Shown: piece after piece, positions 18,970-27,364 of the stretch
How the letters are laid out: every line of letters begins with the position of its first letter
How positions within the stretch are numbered: the stretch's first letter is position 1
Source: Rhizobium sp. P32RR-XVIII
GTDB taxonomy: Bacteria; Pseudomonadota; Alphaproteobacteria; Rhizobiales; Rhizobiaceae
DNA: 64,000 nt
Direction: 5' to 3'
Assembly (NCBI RefSeq): GCF_012641395.1
Contig: NZ_JABAIH010000001.1
Span: 434,001 to 498,000 of the forward strand
The notes under the pieces: model-generated
What the model was told of the DNA's origin: nothing
Databases searched by the model: none
The model's input: the letters and a program-made list of their open reading frames with translations, nothing else
Position numbers and translations under genes: made by a program

Positions 18970-20154
18970 TCAGGATTTAACCTTGGAAAGAGCCTGAGCG
19001 AAATCTTCGATCAGGTCGTCCGTATCTTCGATGCCTGCCGACAGGCGCACGGTGCCGGCCGAAATGCCGAGCTCGGCGCGGGCCTCCTCCGAAAGGTTCT
19101 TGTGTGTGGTCGTCGCCGGGTGCGTGATCAGGCTGCGCGTATCGCCGAGATTGTTGGAGATCGTCACGACGCCGAGCGCATTCTGCAGGGCGAAAGCCGC
19201 CTCCTTGCCGCCCTTCAGCTCGAAGCACACCAGCGTCGAGCCGCCAGACATCTGCTTGGCGATGATATCGGCTTGCGGATGGTCCTTGCGGCCCGGATAG
19301 ATGACGCGCGCCACCTGCTTCTGCTCCGCCAGGAAATCGGCGATCTTCGACGCATTCTTCGTCTGCTGTGCAACGCGCAGCGGCAGGGTCTCGATGCCCT
19401 TCAGCAGCGTCCAGGCGTTGAACGGCGACATTGCCGGGCCGGTGTGGCGGAAGTAGTCGTGCAGGTTCTCGTTGATCCACTCCTTATCGGAAAGGACGAC
19501 GCCGCCGAGGCAACGGCCCTGACCGTCGATATGTTTGGTGGCCGAATAGACGACGATATGCGCGCCGAGCTCCAGCGGCTTCTGGAAGAGCGGCGTCGCG
19601 AAGACGTTGTCCACGACCACTTTCGCGCCGATCTGGTTTGCGAGCTTTGCAACGCCGGCGATATCGACGATTTCGAGCGTCGGGTTGGTCGGGCTTTCCA
19701 GGAAGAAGACCTTGGTCTTCTTGGTGATCGCCTTTTCCCAGTTCTCGAGATGGCGGCCATCCACCAGCGTGCATTCGATGCCGTATTTCGGCGCCAGCGT
19801 CTCAACGACCCAGCGGCAGGAGCCGAAGAGCGCACGGGCAGCTACGATATGATCGCCGGCCTTCAGCTGGCAGAGGATTGCGGCGGTGACGGCAGCCATG
19901 CCGGAGGCCGTGGCGCGGGCATCTTCCGCGCCTTCCAGCGCGCACATGCGCTTCTCGAACATGTCGTTAGTCGGGCTCCCGTAGCGGGCATAGATAAAGC
20001 CCTCGGTCTCGCCCTTGAAGCGCGCTTCTGCCGCCTCCGACGTGTCGTAGACGAAGCCCTGCGTCAGATAGATTGCCTCCGACATCTCGCCATATTGCGA
20101 GCGCAGCGTTCCGCCGTGAACGAGTTGGGTTGCCGGGCGCCAGGTCTTGCTCAT
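18970..20154 (-). CDS. metZ: O-succinylhomoserine sulfhydrylase
   Basis: A 394-residue PLP enzyme of the Cys/Met metabolism family that makes homocysteine from O-succinylhomoserine and sulfide. I choose ATG 20154 (MSKTWRPATQLVHGG). A longer frame to 20229 would run through the terminator of the leader. PLP motifs are ATASGMAAVTAAILC, DNVFATPLFQKPLELGA, and VYSATKHIDGQGR with the Schiff-base Lys. The leader carries a SAM-II riboswitch and terminator, so expression should fall when S-adenosylmethionine is plentiful. Cystathionine-type paralogues are the only alternative; the metZ leader favours this call. Confidence 0.93.
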   Translation of the reverse strand: MSKTWRPATQLVHGGTLRSQYGEMSEAIYLTQGFVYDTSEAAEARFKGETEGFIYARYGSPTNDMFEKRMCALEGAEDARATASGMAAVTAAILCQLKAGDHIVAARALFGSCRWVVETLAPKYGIECTLVDGRHLENWEKAITKKTKVFFLESPTNPTLEIVDIAGVAKLANQIGAKVVVDNVFATPLFQKPLELGAHIVVYSATKHIDGQGRCLGGVVLSDKEWINENLHDYFRHTGPAMSPFNAWTLLKGIETLPLRVAQQTKNASKIADFLAEQKQVARVIYPGRKDHPQADIIAKQMSGGSTLVCFELKGGKEAAFALQNALGVVTISNNLGDTRSLITHPATTTHKNLSEEARAELGISAGTVRLSAGIEDTDDLIEDFAQALSKVKS

Positions 20155-20173
20155 GCCATCACCACTTTCAAAC

Positions 20174-20207
20174 AACAAAAAAACCGGCCGCAAAAGCAGA
20201 CCGGTTT
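20174..20207 (-). terminator. Intrinsic terminator in the metZ leader
   Basis: On the minus strand AAACCGG (20207-20201) pairs with CCGGTTT (20187-20181), and a T-rich run follows to 20174. It lies between the SAM-II aptamer and the metZ ATG. GACCGG (20218-20213) can instead pair with CCGGTC (20204-20199), which would destroy the stem, so the two hairpins are mutually exclusive. Confidence 0.8.
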
Positions 20208-20212
20208 CATAC

Positions 20213-20273
20213 CCGGTCCTTTTAGCCACTTGTTTAACGTGGCTGCAAGCCGACCGGCCAAATCACCACGGGA
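20213..20273 (-). promoter_or_regulatory. SAM-II riboswitch (metA motif) of metZ
   Basis: The minus strand carries the SAM-II pseudoknot consensus: CGTGGTGATTTGG, then CCGGTCGGCTTGCAGCCACG, then TTAAACAAGTGGCTAAA. GTGG (20269-20266) and its partner CCAC (20244-20241) form the P1 stem, and the downstream segment forms the second helix of the pseudoknot. Such elements precede met genes in alphaproteobacteria and shut them down on binding S-adenosylmethionine. Confidence 0.9.
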
Positions 20274-20355
20274 TAAAGCTGCAATACTGCCGTTAGCTTC
20301 TTGCGTCAATTCCCTGTATTTGGTTTTGTCGGCCACGAACTATGGATGGAGCATG

Positions 20356-21447
20356 ATGGCTCGCGAAACTGGAATCTTGGCCGACCGCGCAATTGCCGCC
20401 CTGTTTGAGACCGGGCGCCTCACGAGTGAGCGCGAGCTCGATCTTGACCAGATTCAACCCGCCAGCTTGGATCTCCGGTTGGGCAGCAAAGCCTTCCGCG
20501 TCCGCGCAAGCTTCATGCCCGGTCCGTCCCACCTCGTTTCCGACAAGCTGGACCGGCTGAGCCTGCATGTCATCGACCTTTCCGAAGGTGCCGTTCTTGA
20601 AACCGGGTGCGTCTATATCGTGCCCCTCATGGAACGCCTTGACCTTCCGGCTGAAATGTCGGCCTCGGCGAACCCGAAGAGCTCGACCGGCCGCCTGGAT
20701 ATCTTCACCCGCGTCATTACCGACTACGCGCAGGAATTCGACAAGATCCCTGCCGGTTATTCGGGGCCGCTCTACCTGGAAATCAGCCCGCGTACGTTCC
20801 CTGTCGTCGTGCGCCGCGGCTCGCGCCTCTCGCAAATACGCTTCCGGGTTGGCCAGTCCGTTTTGGGAGAGCCGGAACTGCAGGCCCTGCACGATGCAGA
20901 AACGCTTGTTGCGAGCGCCAAACCCAACGTTTCCGGCGGCGGTATCGCGCTGTCGATTGACCTGGCAGGCGACAAGGACGGTCTGATCGGTTATCGCGGC
21001 AAGCATCACACGGCAGTCGTCGATGTCGACAAGAAAGGCGAGCACGATATCTTCGATTTCTGGGAGCCGCTCTATAGCCGGGGCCGCAATGAACTGATCC
21101 TCGATCCGGACGAATTTTACATCCTCGTCTCGCGCGAGGCCGTGCATGTTCCGCCCCACTATGCAGCCGAGATGACGCCCTTCGATCCGCTCGTTGGGGA
21201 ATTCCGCGTGCATTATGCCGGCTTCTTCGATCCGGGCTTCGGCCATGCGCCGGCCGGCGGAAGGGGCAGCCGCGCGGTTCTCGAGGTGCGCAGCCACGAA
21301 GTGCCCTTCATCCTGGAAGACGGCCAGATCGTCGGCCGGCTGGTTTACGAGCACATGCTGGAAAAACCCGAAAGCCTCTATGGTTCCGGGCTGGGATCGA
21401 ATTATCAGGCGCAGGGCCTGAAGCTCTCGAAGCACTTCCGCATCTGA
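20356..21447 (+). CDS. dcd: 2'-deoxycytidine 5'-triphosphate deaminase (long form)
   Basis: A 363-residue dCTP deaminase of the long alphaproteobacterial type, about twice the size of E. coli Dcd, with two tandem dUTPase-like halves. Start ATG 20356 (MARETGILADRAIAALFETG); an adjacent ATG at 20353 is possible. Motifs include QIQPASLDLRLG, SANPKSSTGRLDIFTRV and GYSGPLYLEISPRTFP in the first half. The C-terminus is SGLGSNYQAQGLKLS. It supplies dUMP precursor by deaminating dCTP. A decayed copy of its last ~70 bp lies at 24856-24930. Confidence 0.93.
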   Translation: MARETGILADRAIAALFETGRLTSERELDLDQIQPASLDLRLGSKAFRVRASFMPGPSHLVSDKLDRLSLHVIDLSEGAVLETGCVYIVPLMERLDLPAEMSASANPKSSTGRLDIFTRVITDYAQEFDKIPAGYSGPLYLEISPRTFPVVVRRGSRLSQIRFRVGQSVLGEPELQALHDAETLVASAKPNVSGGGIALSIDLAGDKDGLIGYRGKHHTAVVDVDKKGEHDIFDFWEPLYSRGRNELILDPDEFYILVSREAVHVPPHYAAEMTPFDPLVGEFRVHYAGFFDPGFGHAPAGGRGSRAVLEVRSHEVPFILEDGQIVGRLVYEHMLEKPESLYGSGLGSNYQAQGLKLSKHFRI

Positions 21448-21478
21448 GCGCTTGATAGCGCTGTTGGAAGGTTCACCT

Positions 21479-23281
21479 CTACCCGTTGCGGGTCTCGTCA
21501 CTCCGGCTAAGCCCGTTTTCGTGACGATGAACAGGGATGCCGGGCTTCCCACGGGGCGAACGGCTCATGACCACGCCGAAGGCGAACAGCGCGAACCCCG
21601 AGCAATAAGTCCAGACGAAAATTCGGTCCATGAACCAGGCATGCTGGATGGTGTGCTGCCAGAAAACGATCAGCCACGCCAACAGCACGAGATTGGATCC
21701 GGCCAGGAGTGTCGCTTTCGTTCGAAAGGCTTCGCTCGACGAGAGCGACTGGATTTTCTGCCATCCCCAAATGCCGCCCACGACGGCCAGTAACAGGCCG
21801 AAGCCGGCCATGAAATAGTGAAGACCGCCGACCGGCGTGCTCAACCCGCCTATAACCTTTCTCAACCACTTCACTGGGTCTGGGTCTCCCGCTGTCCGGT
21901 GTCCAAGTGAGCTTGCAAAATCCGTGATCACGTCCGGGCCGAAAACCAGGGTCGCAAGCGTGAGCTTGATCACCAGACACAGCCCGGCCGCGATAACAAA
22001 AGCGGCCGCAGCCGTTGCCGCCGAAACAGCAATCTCCACGCGATTTGCCGAACTCCTCAGGACGAAGGGGGTAATCCCGACGATCATCGCAAGCCCGAGC
22101 GGCAGGCCACCTGTCAGGAACTCCGTCAGTATCGTAAAACAGCCGAAGAGCGCCGATGCCGTCACCAAGTGCACGCGGGAGAGCTGGCGATGCGACGCGA
22201 CGCACAAGTACAATGCAAAGAGAACTGCGACAGCATCTGCAGGCGCGTGGCCCAAGGACTGCGAAAACGATTCAAACCCGAACCAGCGCGCGAACCCAAA
22301 TCCGATCGAAACAAAGAGCAAACCGTCGAATACATCATCCCCCCGGGTCAGCCGGAACATTGCGAAAGCAGCCACGGCAATGATCAACAGCGATAGAATG
22401 CTCGAGAACACCCATCGGATCGTCGCGATCTCCGCCAGAGGCAGGATGTAGCGCATGAGCACGGTTTGCGCGTGCAAATAGCGATGATACGGTTGAACCC
22501 CGATCTCTGTCTGATTGGTTGGCGCGAATGTCTGCAACGCATCGCAGGGCTGCTGCCCGTCAGCGAACGGCGCACTCGGCGACACCGCCAGCTGCCAGCG
22601 GTTTTCGAGCCGCTGGTCGATTGCCATCAGCAGGATCAAGCAGTCGTTGTACTGATGCTCGCCGATGACCGTGTTGCCGCGATCTCTCCAACTCCCCGGC
22701 ACAAGGTCTCCGGATTCGTAGGCCGCCAGAATATGCCGCCGCGCCGTCTCGACGTCGCGACCGATACTGAGGTAGGACACGAGGAAATAGGCCGAGAAAA
22801 TGAGCAGCGGCAGCGTCAGAACGATGGCGCCCAAGCGGACGGCGTCCGGCCGCAAGATTGTCCAGCATGTATGGAGCAACTCGGAACCCGACCAGGCTCG
22901 AGTCTCACCCGGCGTGAACACGATTCTTCTTGCGCCGATGTAATTGACGAAAAGGGCTATGCCCGATGCAACGGCGAGCGCGACAAGGGGATGGCTCAGC
23001 GGCCAAGGTGACGAAAAAACCAATACACTATAGATCGCCATATTGACGAGGTAGCCGACGCCTTGGACGCCGACATAAGCCGGGATGGCAACCGCAAGCG
23101 AATGCCGCGAACCAGCAAAGACAAGCTGCCTGTTGAGAAAAAACGTAACCGCCAGTGCAATCGGAAAGGACACCAGGCGCGCACCAACCGGGCCCATCCC
23201 GGTGGTTGCGAGTAAGAGGTGTAGAACGCCGGCGTCAACAAGAAATCCGATGCCACCCACGACAGCGTATCCCGACAGCAT
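21479..23281 (-). CDS. GtrA-domain protein fused to a polytopic membrane (GT-C-like) region
   Basis: This 600-residue protein starts at ATG 23281 after a strong AGGAGG. Residues 1-125 are a four-helix GtrA domain, the family that flips lipid-linked sugars (YAVVGGIGFLVDAGVLHLLL at the start, ALFVNYIGARRIVF at its end). The remaining ~470 residues hold about nine further membrane helices with a large outer loop after the first (RDVETARRHILAAYESGDLV). That layout resembles a GT-C glycosyltransferase, but I see no certain catalytic motif. It lies 52 bp after the glycosyltransferase gene and forms an operon with it. It may combine the flippase and terminal transferase of a Gtr system. Confidence 0.82.
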   Translation of the reverse strand: MLSGYAVVGGIGFLVDAGVLHLLLATTGMGPVGARLVSFPIALAVTFFLNRQLVFAGSRHSLAVAIPAYVGVQGVGYLVNMAIYSVLVFSSPWPLSHPLVALAVASGIALFVNYIGARRIVFTPGETRAWSGSELLHTCWTILRPDAVRLGAIVLTLPLLIFSAYFLVSYLSIGRDVETARRHILAAYESGDLVPGSWRDRGNTVIGEHQYNDCLILLMAIDQRLENRWQLAVSPSAPFADGQQPCDALQTFAPTNQTEIGVQPYHRYLHAQTVLMRYILPLAEIATIRWVFSSILSLLIIAVAAFAMFRLTRGDDVFDGLLFVSIGFGFARWFGFESFSQSLGHAPADAVAVLFALYLCVASHRQLSRVHLVTASALFGCFTILTEFLTGGLPLGLAMIVGITPFVLRSSANRVEIAVSAATAAAAFVIAAGLCLVIKLTLATLVFGPDVITDFASSLGHRTAGDPDPVKWLRKVIGGLSTPVGGLHYFMAGFGLLLAVVGGIWGWQKIQSLSSSEAFRTKATLLAGSNLVLLAWLIVFWQHTIQHAWFMDRIFVWTYCSGFALFAFGVVMSRSPRGKPGIPVHRHENGLSRSDETRNG

Positions 23282-23333
23282 CCGACACCTCCTGATTTGT
23301 TGCAGCTGGAGACGTTTGGCCCAGTCGCCTCGC

Positions 23334-24329
23334 TCAGTGCGACTGAAGATAGCAGAGCCGTTTCATCTCAAGTCGCGTACGCGACACCATTTCCAGGATC
23401 AGCCCGATGAGAAAGCTGAGGGTCCCGGAAAGAACCAGGCCAACGCAGAGCACCGCCGTTGGTAACCTCGGTACCGTACCGGTCTCGAGGAAGACCTCCC
23501 ATATTGGGATGCTCAACCAGAGAGCGGCCAAGACGAGCAGAAAGCCCGACAGGCCGAAGAATTGAAGCGGGCGTTCATCCTTGATCAGGCGCGCGATGAG
23601 AAGCAGAATCTTGAAGCCGTCGCGATAAGTCCGCAACTTGCTTTGCGAACCTTCCGTGCGCGCATTGTAATTCGTCGCGATCTCGGCGCAGGGCACTCTC
23701 AGTTCAAGCGCGTGCACCGCAATCTCAGTCTCGATCTCGAAGCCCCTCGATGTGGCCGGAAAGGATTTCACGAAGCGACGAGACAGCACCTTATAGCCTG
23801 AAAGCATGTCCTTGAACTGACGTCCGAAAATATTGCGGACGATGGCCGTCAGCAGATAATTCCCGAACCGGTGCCCTGGGCGATAGGCCTGCTCGTCGGT
23901 CGAGAGCCGCGCCCCGTTTACGAAGTCGAGATTCTCCGAGATCAGCTTGTCAATCAGAACTGGCGCCGCTGAGGCATCATAGGTGCCATCACCGTCCACG
24001 AGAATGAATACGTCCGCGTCGACGTCTGCAAACATGCGCCTTACGACGTTACCCTTGCCCTGCTGCGGTTCCGCACGCACGATTGCACCTGCCTCTCGAG
24101 CTCGTAAGCATGTCTCGTCCGTCGAGTTGTTGTCGTAAACGTAGATCCGGGCGGTTGGGCAGGCTCTTTTGAAATCATTCACGACCTTGCTGACGGCCTT
24201 TGCCTCATTGTAGCAGGGAATAAGGATAGCGAAGTCCACGCCTGAGCGCGTCCGCGGCAGCGCGTCATGGCTTCGTCGTGCACCCCACTGGTTGGAAATA
24301 TCTGGCTCGGTCGCGTCTGTTCGCATCAT
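23334..24329 (-). CDS. Family 2 glycosyltransferase (GtrB/DPM1-like)
   Basis: A 331-residue polyprenyl-phosphate glycosyltransferase candidate. The GT-A domain shows FAILIPCYNEAKAVSKVV, VYDNNSTDETC and the metal-binding VFILVDGDGTYD. Two C-terminal membrane helices follow (LSGFLLVLAALWLSIPIWEV and VLCVGLVLSGTLSFLIGLIL), as in GtrB. I use ATG 24329; an in-frame GTG at 24386 would add 19 residues. It is the promoter-proximal gene of the pair with the GtrA fusion. It probably loads a sugar on undecaprenyl phosphate for surface polysaccharide decoration; which sugar is unknown. Confidence 0.88.
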   Translation of the reverse strand: MMRTDATEPDISNQWGARRSHDALPRTRSGVDFAILIPCYNEAKAVSKVVNDFKRACPTARIYVYDNNSTDETCLRAREAGAIVRAEPQQGKGNVVRRMFADVDADVFILVDGDGTYDASAAPVLIDKLISENLDFVNGARLSTDEQAYRPGHRFGNYLLTAIVRNIFGRQFKDMLSGYKVLSRRFVKSFPATSRGFEIETEIAVHALELRVPCAEIATNYNARTEGSQSKLRTYRDGFKILLLIARLIKDERPLQFFGLSGFLLVLAALWLSIPIWEVFLETGTVPRLPTAVLCVGLVLSGTLSFLIGLILEMVSRTRLEMKRLCYLQSH

Positions 24330-24386
24330 GGCGTGATTGCGCCCCCCAGCGCAGAAAGGATTCGTGTCTACGTCAATATAATGCAC

Positions 24387-24855
24387 GAATTACGCCGATC
24401 AGCGTAGCTGATCACAATGTAGAAGTGCGAAAAACGTAACATGCTTACTTGAGACTGTCGACTCTAAAAACTCATGAGGTTTCTGGATATTCATCAAGTA
24501 AATCGGAAATATACTAGGGTTTTGAATGTTGAGTTCTGCAGATGTCAGATATAACCTGATATTATACTGATAAACTATATGCCTCTCGAATTGAAAGGCA
24601 TTTTCAAGATTGGGAGGCCGGTAATATTCCTAAAGAGTGATTTTATTCTGCCACTAATGGCGGTCCGGAGAAGATGGGTTCTACGGACACCCGAAATATC
24701 TTGCGGCGTCATCGTTGGATGGCGGACGATTTCTAAAATTCCCGCTACTGTTTACTGCGAAATACTCGCAGCGGCTTAGGCCGGGGAGGAAAACATGATT
24801 GATTGAGGAGGGCGGCACGAGCAGGCGATTAGAAATGTACATGCTCGGACACCGA
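24387..24855. other. AT-rich intergenic stretch before tRNA-Gly
   Basis: About 470 bp with much lower GC than the backbone. It should hold the promoter of the glycosyltransferase operon on its left side. A 66-codon open frame at 24579-24779 has no ribosome site and no recognisable content, so I do not call it a gene. Confidence 0.5.
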
Positions 24856-24960
24856 AAGGCTTTGTGGCTCCGGTTTCGGATCGAACTATCAAGCACAGGG
24901 CGTGAGCCCTAGAAGAGCTTCCACATCTGAGCGCTTGACACCGTCCTCCATCTGTTGGAA
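24856..24960 (+). pseudogene. Decayed duplicate of the dcd 3' end
   Basis: This segment resembles 21379-21475, the last codons of dcd and the sequence just after it. Shared landmarks are the SGxGSNYQAQG codons, ATCTGAGCGCTTGA around the old stop, and TGTTGGAAGG after it. The C-terminal codons have decayed (the copy reads GVSPRRAST instead of GLKLSKHFRI). It shows that dcd originally lay next to tRNA-Gly and that the Gtr cassette came in between. Confidence 0.8.
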
Positions 24961-24973
24961 GGCTTCCGTCGTT

Positions 24974-25047
24974 GCGGGTGTAGCTCAATGGTAGAGCAGC
25001 AGCTTCCCAAGCTGAGAACGCGGGTTCGATTCCCGTCTCCCGCTCCA
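24974..25047 (+). tRNA. tRNA-Gly (anticodon CCC), target of the integrative element
   Basis: The cloverleaf has acceptor GCGGGTG/CTCCCGC, D stem GCTC/GAGC, anticodon loop TTCCCAA, a GTTCGATTC T loop region and an encoded CCA. Anticodon CCC reads GGG. Base T24979 (position 6) faces T25038 (position 67), a mismatch. The repeat copy at 33247-33294 has A at that place and would pair. This suggests the 3' half of the present gene came from the element. Confidence 0.95.
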
Positions 25048-25056
25048 TCAACCTTT

Positions 25057-26151
25057 TCAAGCGCTTACAGCCGGTTCGGTTTGCGGATTTTGGGGCGGTT
25101 TTACAGCAAGTTTTACACCGGCATTGATTTGGCTGATGATCGCCCGCGTTGCTGCGCCCCTGCCGACGTACCTGCGAATGATGTTTCGTACCTCATCCTC
25201 GGACCATCCCATGATCTCTGCAATGACACGTTCGGGTAGTCCGACAGTGTAGAACTTCGTGGCTGCGGTTCCACGGAAGTCATGGAAATGCAGATTGCGC
25301 TCGCTCAGTCCCGCCAGCTTCTTGGCCGTATGGAACGATGAAGCCAGCCCGTCCTGTGTCCATGACTGACCACGACTGTTCGTAAGAATGGTTTTGCCGC
25401 GCTTGGGTATGCGCGCCAGCAGTTCGCGCAGGTCATCATACAGCGGTATGACTGCCTCCCGCTTGCCGCTGCTCTTGCCTGTAGCGATGATGATTGCATC
25501 CTCGCCAGCATGCGCCCAACAAACCTGTACGAGATCGCCGACACGCAAGCCTGTGTGAATGGCTAGATCAATGGCAAACGCCAACTCAGCAGAGCATACC
25601 TGCTTGCCCTTGTCGTCTGTGGCTTCCTTGAGTGTGACGATGTCGCCCTCTGTCCATACGATGGCTGAGCGGTCATTCTTGTACAGGCTTTTGATGCCCT
25701 CGCATGGATTGGCTGCGATCTTGCCTAGCGGATCGACGCCGTGCGACAGAACGCGAGACAACACCTGCATCCCATAGTCGGCGGTGCGAGGCGTATCAGC
25801 AAACTGGCTGCGCCATTGCAGGATGGTCGGCCGTATCCGCTTGTGCCTATCGAACTGCGCGTTGCTGGTTTCGCCAAAATGAGCCTCGATCTTGTCGAGC
25901 ATTCGTGACCAGTTGCGCTTCGTGCTGTCGGCCAATTTTGCGTACTCTGGGCTCTTGCGGTACGCCTGTACAATTGAACTGAATTTCGCACTGTCGGGTG
26001 CGTTGCGGCTTTCCCTTGCCTCTTGGTACGAGGCCATGAAATCGTCTGAACCGGGAGCGCCGGTTAGGCGAGGACCACCACGCCAAGCGTAATAGTAGTG
26101 CCTGCCCTTGGATGAAACCTTATGTACGCCCTTCAATTCGACCAGAACCAT
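25057..26151 (-). CDS. Tyrosine-family site-specific integrase
   Basis: A 364-residue phage-type integrase. The N-terminal SAM-like core-binding domain spans about residues 55-150. The catalytic domain has the first Arg in AIHTGLRVGDLV, the HxxR box in LHFHDFRGTAATKF, and the terminal Tyr in RNIIRRYVG. The second His/Trp position is GW in EIMGWSEDEV. Its 3' end lies 9 bp from tRNA-Gly, so it almost certainly catalysed integration there. Start ATG 26151 follows GGATGAG. Confidence 0.93.
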   Translation of the reverse strand: MVLVELKGVHKVSSKGRHYYYAWRGGPRLTGAPGSDDFMASYQEARESRNAPDSAKFSSIVQAYRKSPEYAKLADSTKRNWSRMLDKIEAHFGETSNAQFDRHKRIRPTILQWRSQFADTPRTADYGMQVLSRVLSHGVDPLGKIAANPCEGIKSLYKNDRSAIVWTEGDIVTLKEATDDKGKQVCSAELAFAIDLAIHTGLRVGDLVQVCWAHAGEDAIIIATGKSSGKREAVIPLYDDLRELLARIPKRGKTILTNSRGQSWTQDGLASSFHTAKKLAGLSERNLHFHDFRGTAATKFYTVGLPERVIAEIMGWSEDEVRNIIRRYVGRGAATRAIISQINAGVKLAVKPPQNPQTEPAVSA

Positions 26152-26337
26152 TACTCATCCTAATGCTTGAGCTTGTACTGAACGCTTGTTTCGCCAATCG
26201 CGCAAAGCCACCCTGTAGAAACAGACGATCAATGCTGGAAACAGATGCGCCGTTAGAAAAGGCGTTTTCAAATCATCAGGTTCGCCAGTCGTAAACTCCA
26301 CTGGTTTACGGCCCTGTTTCGAACTTGCCCTTGGTCG

Positions 26338-27009
26338 CTAAGTGCGCGTCGTTGCTCGCTCTGGCTTTCCGGTGCGTCGGAAAGCTGGCCTGACCGCCAT
26401 GGAGAAGGCGGCAAGGCTGAGCAGTGTTATGGTGATGTCTGGAATTGTAGCAACTGCTTTGGCTGTCATTTGCGCTGCCGTACCCATGCGCTGTATCCGG
26501 GCTTGTGCTGCCTTGCGTTCGTTAACATGCGCAAGAAGGGCGTAAGCTTCTGCTTGCGACCTCGTACCTCCAAACATGTAGAGGTATTTCTCTTCAATCC
26601 GGTATTTGTTGCCGTGTTCCTCAAGCCATCTCCGAGGATCGAAATCTGGATCAGCGGGATTACGGTAAGATCGCTGGTATGATGCCGCGAAGTTGAAAAT
26701 GATACTGCCGCCCGCTTTGAAGCTGTCAGTCACGCCCTTGAACAGAGTTTCGGTATTGTCGTCTGTAGCGATGCCTAGTGTCTGATACCAAGATTGCCGG
26801 TCGTGCTCCTCCTGGCACTCCTGTGCCGCACGTGTGCTTGCGGCTTCTCCACCAGTGACGGGTTGCCCCATCGAATTCGTTGTACCTTCCGATAGATTGT
26901 ATGGCTGGTACTGTTCGGGGATGCCCTCGAACCCGCAGGCTGCATAAAGGCTGGTAGGTGCGACCAGCAAACCAGCGGTCAATATGCAGGCCCGTAATGC
27001 TGGCAGCAT
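26338..27009 (-). CDS. Unknown exported protein of the element
   Basis: A 223-residue protein from ATG 27009; a longer TTG-started frame to 27084 would hide the signal peptide. The N-terminus is a Sec signal (MLPALRACILTAGLLVAPTS, cleaved near YAA-CG). A Cys follows at once in ACGFEG. The middle is polar with Tyr and Asp runs (AASYQRSYRNPADPDFDPRR). Near the C-terminus is a membrane helix (PDITITLLSLAAFSMAV). I do not recognise the family. It sits behind the integrase on the same strand, 186 bp apart. Confidence 0.7.
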   Translation of the reverse strand: MLPALRACILTAGLLVAPTSLYAACGFEGIPEQYQPYNLSEGTTNSMGQPVTGGEAASTRAAQECQEEHDRQSWYQTLGIATDDNTETLFKGVTDSFKAGGSIIFNFAASYQRSYRNPADPDFDPRRWLEEHGNKYRIEEKYLYMFGGTRSQAEAYALLAHVNERKAAQARIQRMGTAAQMTAKAVATIPDITITLLSLAAFSMAVRPAFRRTGKPERATTRT

Positions 27010-27125
27010 GAATGAAGCCGAGTAAGTGAGATTATATGCCTGCCTTTGTGCTGCTGGCCTTGCTGCTGTTGCGTTCGATTGCAATGAGACACGCCCCGTA
27101 TGGAAGGGCGGTAGGCGCGGTACGT

Positions 27126-27364
27126 CCCCGCGAATGCCCTTCGATCTCTGGTGATCGGGGAGTTAGTAACCGCATAGCACGGCCCTACGGCCTTTAGTTC
27201 GGAGAACCTGGACATACGCCGCAGGCTCCCCGACCATATAAGGTCGAAGAGTTGGTGCCATTTCGGCGGCACCAGCCTAGCTATGAGGGGTTACTACGCC
27301 CCTGAGCCGCACGTACGGCCTAAGGGATCTCTCTCGTATTCAGGAATCGGTGTCAATCCTGAAT
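27126..27364. other. Stem-loop-rich noncoding segment
   Basis: Successive inverted repeats occur at 27142-27157 (CGATC/GATCG), 27231-27246 (CGACC/GGTCG), 27253-27274 (TGGTGCC/GGCACCA), 27286-27303 (AGGGG/CCCCT) and 27338-27364 (ATTCAGGA/TCCTGAAT). No gene is visible on either strand. The segment could be a structured RNA, an origin or a recombination site. Confidence 0.5.

Noticed and set aside
19102..20355. N-terminal extension of dcd across metZ
   Set aside because: The frame happens to be open through antisense metZ, but Dcd homology starts at 20356.
24579..24779. A 66-codon open frame in the AT-rich gap before tRNA-Gly
   Set aside because: No ribosome site, no recognisable content, and it lies in a region with decayed sequence; it is most likely chance.
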